Shown: in pieces, positions 1-5,771 of the stretch
How the letters are laid out: each line of letters starts with the position of its first letter
Position numbering within the stretch: the first letter of the stretch is position 1
Origin: an uncultured Haloferula sp.
Lineage (GTDB): Bacteria; Verrucomicrobiota; Verrucomicrobiae; Verrucomicrobiales; Akkermansiaceae
Assembly (NCBI GenBank): GCA_946481625.1
Contig: CAMLOZ010000259.1
Location: 1-5,771 of the forward strand
Direction of reading: 5' to 3'
DNA: 5,771 nt
Notes under the pieces: model-generated
Databases searched by the model: none
What the model saw: only the letters and a program-made list of their open reading frames with translations
What the model was told of the DNA's origin: nothing
Position numbers and translations under genes: made by a program

Positions 1-2
1 GG

Positions 3-1322
3 ATGGGGGTCCTGGGTGTGCTGGCAGCCTTGCTGGCGGGTCTCCCTCTGCTGCGCAAGCTGTGCCAGGCCTGCGGCACCTCCGCCGAGGTAGCGCGGAA
101 GTCGGTACATGTCGCCATGGGCATGGCCTGTGCCGCGTTCCCATGGATCTTCGACCGCCCCCTGCCGGTCTGGATACTTGCCGCGCTCGCCACGCTGCCG
201 CTGGTCCTGCTGCGCTGGGTTCCGGCCTTGCGTGAAGGTGTCGGCTCCGCGCTGCATGGAGTGAAACGCGTCTCTTATGGCGAGATCCTCTTCGCCCCCG
301 CGGTCGCCGCGGTCTTCGATCTCTCGAATGGCGATCCCCTGCTCCATGCCATTCCCGTGGGCATCCTGACGGTGGCCGATGCCGCCGGCGCGATCGCCGG
401 AACCCGCTGGGGTCATCGCTTCTACGTCTGCGGCACAGGCCGCAAGAGTGCCGAAGGCTCCGGCGCCTTCCTCCTGGTGGCCTTCCTCTGCATCTTCCTG
501 CCGCTGTGGATGAGCGGGCGCACCGATGCCATGCACTCCGTCGCCATCGCGCTCACGCTTGCCATCGTCTCAATGATGGCGGAGGGCATCTCGGACCGCG
601 GCTTCGACAATCTGGTGATCCCGCTCGGCTGCCACTTCCTGCTCGCGCGCTTCCTGGAAAGCAGCATGGCCGCCATGGAAATCCGTTTCGGAGCCGCTGT
701 CATTCTGCTGGCCCTCGTCGCCTGGGGTTCGCGCTGGAGCACGCTCAGCGGCAGCGCCTTGATCGGCGGCGCGCTGCTCGGCTATGGCTGCGCGATCCTT
801 GCGGATCCACGCTTCCTGCTGCCGCTTCTGGCCATCTTCATCTGCCACCTCGTCACCACCCGGCGTCATCGCCTCGGCGGCACCTTCGACCACCGCCTCG
901 ATGCCGTGATTTCGCACGCCATCGGCACGCTGCCTTGGTGCCTCGCGGTGGACCGCGGCCTTCTCGACTCACGGGTGGCCTTGGCCGGCCTTTCCTTCGC
1001 GATGGCCATTCATCTCGCGATCACCACCCTCGCCACCCGCCGTTACCTCCACCCCGGCAGGCCCGCTCTCCTGCACTCGGTCATCAAGGGCTGGCTGATC
1101 GCCGGCCTCGCCGGACTGGCCTGGCTGTGGGGGGACCACCAGACCCTGGCACCGCCTGCCGCCATCGCTCTGGCCCTGACGCCCGCTGCGGCCCTGCTCT
1201 CCGAAGCCTTGGAATCCCGTCTGTCCGCCCCGGTGGTCTGGACACTGCGCGGCACCTTGGCCCTGCTCTGCTCCACCCCCGCCCTGCTCTTGCTGAAGCA
1301 ACCCGAGATCCTCACGCCATGA
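3..1322 (+). CDS. Phytol/dolichol kinase-like membrane protein with extra C-terminal membrane domain
   Basis: Integral membrane protein of 439 residues with about 15 hydrophobic segments. Residues 1-218 carry the hallmarks of the CTP-dependent phytol/dolichol kinase family (VTE5, SEC59): R32-K33-x-x-H36 after the first membrane segment, a nucleotide-site motif D126-x-x-G-x-x-x-G133-x-x-x-G137, the loop GRKSAEGS (146-153), and E194 followed by D202-N203-L and P207. The family phosphorylates long-chain isoprenoid alcohols with CTP at the membrane. Usual members end near residue 220, so residues about 225-439 are an extra domain. Its TLSG (247-250), paired arginines at 287-288, HRLDAV (297-302) and GRPALLHSV (352-360) loosely recall DUF92/VTE6, the phytyl-phosphate kinase family. 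That resemblance is weak. The stop overlaps the next gene's start as ATGA. The ATG at 3 gives a sensible N-terminus, but the true start could lie upstream of the window. The kinase family is fairly sure; the substrate is unknown. Confidence 0.8.
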   Translation: MGVLGVLAALLAGLPLLRKLCQACGTSAEVARKSVHVAMGMACAAFPWIFDRPLPVWILAALATLPLVLLRWVPALREGVGSALHGVKRVSYGEILFAPAVAAVFDLSNGDPLLHAIPVGILTVADAAGAIAGTRWGHRFYVCGTGRKSAEGSGAFLLVAFLCIFLPLWMSGRTDAMHSVAIALTLAIVSMMAEGISDRGFDNLVIPLGCHFLLARFLESSMAAMEIRFGAAVILLALVAWGSRWSTLSGSALIGGALLGYGCAILADPRFLLPLLAIFICHLVTTRRHRLGGTFDHRLDAVISHAIGTLPWCLAVDRGLLDSRVALAGLSFAMAIHLAITTLATRRYLHPGRPALLHSVIKGWLIAGLAGLAWLWGDHQTLAPPAAIALALTPAAALLSEALESRLSAPVVWTLRGTLALLCSTPALLLLKQPEILTP

Positions 1323-2308
1323 ACCCGCCCGTCATCCACGTCTTGGAAGGTCCTTCCACGGACTGGATTTCACCGCCCGCTGCCCAGGCGATCTCCGAAT
1401 CCTTTGCCGGTCCGGAGGAAAAGCCCGATGCCCGCCTGATCGCGATCGACCCCGAAGGTAGCCCCGCCACGGCCGCCCTGTGGTGGAGCGATGTCCCCGC
1501 CTTCGAAGACCACAAGGTCGGCACGATCGGCGGGTTCGAGTCGCTCAGCGGGGAAGTAACCGCCCGGCTCCTGGAGGCCGCCGAAGAACGGCTGCGCCAA
1601 GCGGGCTGCACCATCGCCATCGGGCCGATGAACGGCAACACCTGGCGCAAGCACCGCTTCGTAATCGAAAGCGACGGGCGCGGACCGTTCCTGCTCGAGC
1701 CGCGCAACAACCCGGAGTTCCCCGCATGGTGGCATGCCGCCGGCTACCGCGAGCTGTCCCGCTACTCCTCCTCCGCGATGCCGCTCGATGGCAGCCCGGC
1801 GGTCTCCCCTTCCCTCAAGGAACGCCTCGAATGCTCCGGCGTCGTCATCCGTCCGCTGCATGCGGATCGCTACGAAGACGAATTGCGCGCGATCCACGCC
1901 ATCAGTCTGCGCAGCTTCGCGAACAACTTCCTCTACACCCCGCTGGAAGAGGAAGGCTTCCTCGCCGGCTACCGCAAGGTGAAGGACCTCGTCGATCCCG
2001 ACCTCGTCCGGATCGCCGAGAAGGACGGAGCACCCTGCGGCTTCGTCTTCGCCATCGCGGACCTGGAAGCGGCCTCCCGCGGCGAGAAACCCGCCCTGAT
2101 CGTGAAGACCCTGGCCGTGGATCCCGGGGCGCGCTGCGCCGGACTCGGCAGCCTCCTGGTCGATGAAGTCCACCGCCTCGGCCGCGAGAAAGGCTTCACC
2201 GAGGCCATCCACGCCCTGCAGCACGAGACGAACACCTCGCTCAAGATCACCGGTCGCCACCAGGGCACGCCCTTCCGGCGCTACGCCCTCTTCTCGAAAC
2301 TACTATGA
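1319..2308 (+). CDS. Two-part GNAT-family acyltransferase
   Basis: Soluble protein of 329 residues. The C-terminal half (about 175-329) is a GNAT domain. A beta-strand (VKTLAV, 262-267) leads into the acyl-CoA pyrophosphate-binding motif R272-x-x-G275-x-G277, then a helix and a late H-E-T-N-x-S segment typical of the fold. The N-terminal half resembles the YghO-like GNAT relatives, with GPMNGNTW (102-109) and GPFLLEP (122-128) followed by an asparagine-proline stretch and an A-A-G-Y turn. I see no R/Q-x-x-G-x-G loop there, so that half may bind substrate rather than acyl-CoA. Likely role: transfer of an acyl group from acyl-CoA, or from an acyl-carrier partner, to an amine or hydroxyl. The substrate is not readable from sequence. 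The ATG at 1319 overlaps the upstream stop (ATGA), and the gene's own stop overlaps the next start the same way, so it is probably translationally coupled on both sides. The reading frame is open far upstream of 1319, but that part is a shadow of the kinase gene. Confidence 0.85.
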   Translation: MNPPVIHVLEGPSTDWISPPAAQAISESFAGPEEKPDARLIAIDPEGSPATAALWWSDVPAFEDHKVGTIGGFESLSGEVTARLLEAAEERLRQAGCTIAIGPMNGNTWRKHRFVIESDGRGPFLLEPRNNPEFPAWWHAAGYRELSRYSSSAMPLDGSPAVSPSLKERLECSGVVIRPLHADRYEDELRAIHAISLRSFANNFLYTPLEEEGFLAGYRKVKDLVDPDLVRIAEKDGAPCGFVFAIADLEAASRGEKPALIVKTLAVDPGARCAGLGSLLVDEVHRLGREKGFTEAIHALQHETNTSLKITGRHQGTPFRRYALFSKLL

Positions 2309-2317
2309 ATTTAGTAG
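2300..2317 (+). repeat. Perfect 6-bp inverted repeat across the stop/start overlap
   Basis: CTACTA (2300-2305) and TAGTAG (2312-2317) are exact reverse complements separated by a six-base loop, TGAATT. In the mRNA the A of the ligase start codon would close the stem, and the UG and the upstream UGA stop would sit in the loop. The patch is AT-rich inside very GC-rich coding DNA. The stem has only two G-C pairs and is weak, so a role in coupling translation is inference and chance is quite possible. Confidence 0.35.
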
Positions 2318-3855
2318 AACTTCTCCGCCAGCGGGCCGCGCTCCACCCGGATCGCCCCGCCCTCATCGACCGACACAAGGGCCGCGACCGCAGCGTCAGC
2401 TTCGCCGAACTCTTGCAGCGGGTGGAAAGCGGAAGCACCCGCTTGAAGAAACTCGGCCTTGCCAGAGGCAGCACCATCCTCGTCTTCCAGCCGGTCTCGA
2501 TCGAACTCTACGAGATTCTCCTCGCAGCCTTCCACGGTGGCCTGCGGGTCATGCTTGCCGATCCCTCCGCCGGTCGCGCCTTCCTCTCACTCTGCTGCGA
2601 GCGACTGCCACCGGACGCCTTCTTCGGCCCGTGGAAGGCCCATCTACTCCGGCTCGCCATCCCGGGCCTGCGCCGGATCCCGCGCGCGATCCGTTCCAGC
2701 GGCTACTTCCCCGGCACCTCCTCTTGGCACACCGCCGATGCCCCTTCGCCTCTCGCCGATATCCCGGATGAAGAACCCGCGCTGATCACCTTCACCAGCG
2801 GCAGCACCGGCGCCCCCAAAGCAGCTGTTAGAACGCACGGCTTCCTCCTTGCCCAGCATCGTGCACTTGAGAAGGCCCTCGATTTCGAGGACGGCGAAGT
2901 CGATCTCATCACGCTTCCCGTCTTTGTCCTTGCGAACCTCGCCTCGGGCTTGACCAGCGTCCTCGCCGATACCGACCTGCGCTCGCCCGGGAAGGCCGAC
3001 GCCGCTGCAATCCGCGCCCAATGCGAGTGCCACGGCGTCAACCGCTGCGCCGCCTCACCCGCCTTCTTCGAGGCACTGCTCGCAGGCCCCGGCCCCTTGC
3101 CAGTGCTGGCAAAAGTTTACACCGGCGGGGCACCGGTCTTCCCCGACCTGTTAGAGCGTCTTCAATCCTCTCTTCCGCAAGCGGAGGTCACCGCCGTCTT
3201 CGGCTCGACCGAGGCCGAACCGATGAGCCATCTCGGCGCTCACGAGTACGATGCTGCCCTGGTCGCCCGCACCGGCTCGGGCCACGGTCTCTGCGCCGGC
3301 ATCCCGGTGCCGGACGTGGAACTCCGCGTGATCCGCGACCACTGGGGCCAAGCGCTCACGAAACTCTCCACCGCTGAATTCGACCTCCTTGGCCAACCGG
3401 CAGGCCAGCCCGGCGAAGTGGTCGTCACCGGTGATCACGTGCTCTCCGGCTACCTCGGCGGCCTCGGCGACAGCGAGACGAAAATCCACGTCGCGGGAAA
3501 AGTCTGGCACCGGACCGGTGATGCCGCATGGCTGGATCAGGACGGTCGACTCTGGCTCCTCGGTCGCTGCGCGGCCAAGCTCCCCGCATCCCCCCTTGCC
3601 CGCCCCGATCTCCCTGAAGGAGCGCTCGACTACCCCTTCGCGATCGAATCGGCACTGCGCGTCCGTCATCCGGGCACCCGCACCGCCGCGCTGGGTTGGA
3701 GGGGCGAACGCGTGCTCGCCACCGCCACCGCCGGGTTGGAACAGGATGCCGCCGAGTTCGGCATTCACCGGGTATTCCGGGTGGAGGCCTTGCCGCTTGA
3801 TCGCCGCCACAATGCCAAGATCGACTACCCGGCGCTTTTGAAAATGCTCGGTTAG
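2305..3855 (+). CDS. OleC-like adenylate-forming ligase (AMP-dependent synthetase)
   Basis: ANL-superfamily enzyme of 516 residues that activates a carboxylic acid with ATP as an acyl-adenylate. Visible core motifs are the phosphate loop TSGSTGAPK (164-172), the A5 motif FGSTEAEP (299-306), the A7 motif RTGD (403-406), the D411-x-D-G-R-L-W-L-L-G-R stretch, and the C-terminal A10 motif with catalytic-type K505 inside RHNAKID (501-507). The R-H-N-A-K ending, the P-V-F-V-L-A-N-L-A-S-G segment after the phosphate loop and the S-P-A-F-F segment resemble OleC, the beta-lactone synthetase of olefin biosynthesis, more than ordinary acyl-CoA ligases. OleA, OleB and OleD are not in the window, so olefin or beta-lactone chemistry is only a possibility; acyl-CoA or acyl-adenylate formation is the alternative. 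The length is slightly short for the family. The ATG at 2305 overlaps the GNAT stop and has no Shine-Dalgarno-like purine run before it, so it likely depends on translation of the upstream gene. Confidence 0.88.
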   Translation: MNLVELLRQRAALHPDRPALIDRHKGRDRSVSFAELLQRVESGSTRLKKLGLARGSTILVFQPVSIELYEILLAAFHGGLRVMLADPSAGRAFLSLCCERLPPDAFFGPWKAHLLRLAIPGLRRIPRAIRSSGYFPGTSSWHTADAPSPLADIPDEEPALITFTSGSTGAPKAAVRTHGFLLAQHRALEKALDFEDGEVDLITLPVFVLANLASGLTSVLADTDLRSPGKADAAAIRAQCECHGVNRCAASPAFFEALLAGPGPLPVLAKVYTGGAPVFPDLLERLQSSLPQAEVTAVFGSTEAEPMSHLGAHEYDAALVARTGSGHGLCAGIPVPDVELRVIRDHWGQALTKLSTAEFDLLGQPAGQPGEVVVTGDHVLSGYLGGLGDSETKIHVAGKVWHRTGDAAWLDQDGRLWLLGRCAAKLPASPLARPDLPEGALDYPFAIESALRVRHPGTRTAALGWRGERVLATATAGLEQDAAEFGIHRVFRVEALPLDRRHNAKIDYPALLKMLG

Positions 3856-3929
3856 CAAGGCGGTCGTGCCTCCTGGGAAGGCGCGCTTCAGGGTTGGACG
3901 TCGCGGCGCGGATGTCCATGCTCCGCGGC
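3856..3929 (+). other. Short spacer between the ligase gene and aroB
   Basis: This 74-base gap is the only intergenic interval in the window. It holds a possible 4-bp stem (AGGC/GCCT around a six-base loop) without a following T run, so I do not call a terminator. No clear -35/-10 promoter pair is visible. Its 3' part contains in-frame alternative aroB starts: TTG at 3894, ATG at 3912 and ATG at 3918. aroB may be co-transcribed with the three genes upstream, but the sequence does not settle this. Confidence 0.5.
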
Positions 3930-5027
3930 ATGCCGACGGTGCACGTTGATTTGGGTGAGCGCTCCTATGATGTCCTGGTGGAAACCGGTCTCCTGGCCCG
4001 AGCCGGAGAAGCCGTCGCCCAAGCGGGCCTTAAAGGGCGGGCCGCCATCGTTTCCGACGAGACTGTCGCCAAACATCACGCGGAAACCCTCCAAGTCGCG
4101 CTCCAAGCCGCGGGCTTCGACCCCACCCTTCACCTGGTCCCCGCAGGCGAGGCTTCGAAGTCGATGGCGCGGGTCGAGGAACTTTGCTCTTCGCTTGCCG
4201 CGGCAGGGCACGACCGGCGCTCGTTCATCGTCGCGCTGGGAGGTGGCGTGGTAGGCGATCTCGCGGGATTCGTGGCCGCGGTCTTCTACCGCGGCATCCC
4301 CTTCGTGCAGTTGCCGACCACGATCGTCGCCCAGGTGGATTCCTCGGTCGGCGGGAAGACGGGCGTGAATCTCGCGGAAGGAAAGAACCTTCTGGGTGCC
4401 TTCCACCAGCCGAGACTGGTGATCGCCGATCCCGCTGTTTTGGCGACCCTTCCCGCCCGCGAATACCACGAGGGCTTCGCGGAGGTCATCAAGCACGCGG
4501 CCATCCGCGATGCGGAGATGCTGTCCGAGATCGCCAGGCTCGATCCCGGCTCACGCGATGTCCCTGCCGACCTCATCGCCCGGAATATCGCGATCAAGGC
4601 CCGGATCGTCGAAGCGGACGAGCACGAGACCAAGGGCATCCGCGCGCTCCTGAATTTCGGGCACACCATCGGCCACGGCATCGAAGCCGCAGTTCCGTAT
4701 GGCGAGATGCTCCATGGCGAGGCCGTCGCCCTCGGCCTGCGGGCGGCGCTGTTCCTTTCGGAAAAGCACGCCGGTCTTTCCGCGGGTGCCAGCGAGACGA
4801 TCCTCGATCTCCTTTCGCACTTCCACCTGCCGCTGGTCCTCGATCCGTCGATCACCACCGAACGAGTCCTCCACAAGCTCGGCCGCGACAAGAAATTCGA
4901 AGCGGGCAAGGTGCGCTTCGTCCTGCTGCGCGAAGCTGGCGATGCCTACGTGAGCGAGGCCGTCACCACCGCGGACATGGAAGAAGCGATCAGGCATCTC
5001 CGCCACCCCCTCGGAAGGATGCCCTAA
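3930..5027 (+). CDS. aroB: 3-dehydroquinate synthase
   Basis: Second enzyme of the shikimate pathway. It converts DAHP to 3-dehydroquinate in the cytoplasm, using NAD and a divalent metal (usually Zn or Co). With the ATG at 3930 it has 365 residues, normal for AroB. The NAD-binding glycine run is GGGVVGD (104-110). The family core LPTT..(A)QVDSSVGGKTGVN is at 128-147 and GKNLLGAFHQP begins at 151. The three metal ligands are present: E185 in GFAEVIKH, H245 in NFGHTIGH and H262 in LHGEAVA. The late R-D-K-K segment before the F-V-L-L strand is also typical. The protein looks complete and active. The start was chosen because M-P-T-V-H-V-D-L-G-E-R-S-Y matches how AroB proteins usually begin. TTG 3894, ATG 3912 and ATG 3918 are in frame and would add 12, 6 or 4 residues, and none has a clear ribosome binding site. 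The upstream genes are not shikimate genes, so the neighbourhood is probably incidental. The stop overlaps the convergent gene by four bases. Confidence 0.97.
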   Translation: MPTVHVDLGERSYDVLVETGLLARAGEAVAQAGLKGRAAIVSDETVAKHHAETLQVALQAAGFDPTLHLVPAGEASKSMARVEELCSSLAAAGHDRRSFIVALGGGVVGDLAGFVAAVFYRGIPFVQLPTTIVAQVDSSVGGKTGVNLAEGKNLLGAFHQPRLVIADPAVLATLPAREYHEGFAEVIKHAAIRDAEMLSEIARLDPGSRDVPADLIARNIAIKARIVEADEHETKGIRALLNFGHTIGHGIEAAVPYGEMLHGEAVALGLRAALFLSEKHAGLSAGASETILDLLSHFHLPLVLDPSITTERVLHKLGRDKKFEAGKVRFVLLREAGDAYVSEAVTTADMEEAIRHLRHPLGRMP

Positions 5028-5771
5028 TGTCCTTGCTTCTGAGCCTTTCGGATAATTTCCAAATCCCTGCGAGTTCGCTGCGCCAGAGCCGGGTCTTTGA
5101 TCGTTGCCAACCACTGCTCCGCTCTCTCGTAGTCGTCCCGGTTTGCGACATATTGAACGATGATCCGCGGTGACTGCTCGCGGAGCCAACTGTCTTGAGG
5201 GAGGGCGTCAATATACTGAAGAGCCTGCTCCGGATCCAAAGCGAGCCATTCTTGGAAGATCATTTCGCCTGCCACCCGGGAAACTTCGCCACTTCCAAGC
5301 TCATCTACTTGCGCTAGTGCCGTCGATGGGCCGATCAGATGACCTGCTTTACCAAAGAGGAACTTGTAAGAACGCGGCGTGATCTTTGTGGGGCTCTCGA
5401 GCACTTCCAAAAAGGCCTTCTCCGGGTGATTGCTGTCGACCAAGGTCTCACAGATTTCCTCGACCACGCGTTGAGGGTTCGCATAGCCGCTTCCCAGCAC
5501 ATCGAGGAGTTGGGATGCCGAGCCAAGCTGGCCCTCAAGATAAGCCTTTGCGATCGTCTCCTTCAGGTCGGCCACAAGCCAAGGAGGAAGCCCCGGCATA
5601 TCCGGATCATTGCCATATTGTTTGAGAAGACCGGCAAGGCCTTCCAAGCCCTCCTGTGCCATCAATTCCGCCAGCACGGCGCGACGACCCGCCCGGTCCA
5701 TGTCGGGTCTGAGCGCGATCTGGGGCAGCTTCTTCGGTTTGCCCTGTGCACCCTTATCGACAGTCCTATCC
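5024..5771 (-). CDS. Alpha-helical repeat protein of unknown function (partial, 5' end outside window)
   Basis: The minus-strand frame runs from the right edge to a TAG at 5026-5024, giving 248 readable codons. It is open upstream of the first internal ATG (5701-5699) through 23 further codons, including a lysine/proline-rich P-K-K-L-P stretch, so the real start lies beyond the window. The visible part is hydrophilic, helix-rich and without membrane segments; a signal peptide cannot be judged. At least three related units of about 20-30 residues occur, each with a D-x-x-x-A helix pair: around 5455-5384 (HPEKAFLEVLE), 5263-5177 (DPEQALQYIDALP) and 5164-5081 (DDYERAEQWLATI). This is TPR-like or of the D-P-x-x-A-x-x-W/Y repeat type common in verrucomicrobial hypothetical proteins, and suggests a protein-binding scaffold. 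I do not recognise a specific family. GC is clearly lower than in its neighbours: 55% in 5041-5100 and 52% in 5341-5400, against 75% in 3241-3300. It converges on aroB and overlaps it by four bases. Confidence 0.82.
   Translation of the reverse strand, partial: DRTVDKGAQGKPKKLPQIALRPDMDRAGRRAVLAELMAQEGLEGLAGLLKQYGNDPDMPGLPPWLVADLKETIAKAYLEGQLGSASQLLDVLGSGYANPQRVVEEICETLVDSNHPEKAFLEVLESPTKITPRSYKFLFGKAGHLIGPSTALAQVDELGSGEVSRVAGEMIFQEWLALDPEQALQYIDALPQDSWLREQSPRIIVQYVANRDDYERAEQWLATIKDPALAQRTRRDLEIIRKAQKQGH

Noticed and set aside
664..677. Near-palindrome CATGGC-c-GCCATG inside the kinase gene
   Set aside because: Short, within coding sequence, with a one-base centre and no partner copy or promoter nearby; expected by chance in GC-rich DNA.
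506..1318. Upstream extension of the GNAT frame to an ATG at 506
   Set aside because: The translation is rich in arginine, proline and histidine and lies wholly inside the kinase gene, whose motifs are clear. The ATGA overlap at 1319 is the natural start.
1370..2260. Long minus-strand open frame of 296 codons opposite the GNAT gene
   Set aside because: It is the antisense shadow of a high-GC gene: low-complexity glycine/alanine/arginine-rich translation, no recognisable motif, and it overlaps a well-supported GNAT coding region.
3151..3858. Minus-strand open frame of 235 codons opposite the ligase gene
   Set aside because: Antisense shadow; the plus strand there encodes the A5, A7 and A10 motifs of the ligase.
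3857..3872. Possible terminator hairpin after the ligase gene
   Set aside because: Only four base pairs and no T run follow; too weak to call.
4184..5173. Plus-strand open frame of 329 codons overlapping aroB
   Set aside because: Arginine-rich out-of-frame shadow of aroB with no domain signature; aroB has all its catalytic residues in the other frame.

Overview
The window is GC-rich, gene-dense bacterial DNA with almost no intergenic space. The style fits a Verrucomicrobiota/Planctomycetota-type genome, and I lean to Verrucomicrobiota (Luteolibacter/Haloferula-like). That leaning rests on two things: the flavour of the AroB sequence, and the helical-repeat hypothetical protein at the right end. 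It is not based on a search.

Positions 1-3855 hold three plus-strand genes joined by two ATGA stop/start overlaps (1319-1322 and 2305-2308). The first encodes a polytopic membrane protein. Its N-terminal half is a well-conserved CTP-dependent polyprenol/phytol kinase (VTE5/SEC59-like), and its C-terminal half is a second membrane domain that weakly resembles DUF92/VTE6. The second encodes a two-part GNAT-like acyltransferase with a clear acyl-CoA motif only in its C-terminal half. The third encodes an adenylate-forming ligase of the OleC-like subgroup. A membrane lipid-alcohol kinase, an acyl-CoA-dependent transferase and an acid-activating ligase look like one pathway acting on a lipid. The product is unknown, and I do not recognise this three-gene set as a named system.

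Positions 3856-3929 form a short spacer with no convincing terminator. It leads into aroB (3-dehydroquinate synthase, shikimate pathway), also on the plus strand and complete, with all its catalytic metal ligands. Its start codon is ambiguous.

Positions 5024-5771 hold a minus-strand gene that converges on aroB and overlaps it by four bases at the stop codons. It encodes the C-terminal part of a soluble alpha-helical repeat protein of unknown function, and its 5' end lies outside the window. Its base composition is visibly lower in GC than that of the other genes.

No RNA genes, mobile elements, CRISPR arrays or convincing promoters or terminators were found. The only non-coding structure worth noting is a perfect 6-bp inverted repeat straddling the GNAT/ligase stop-start overlap.
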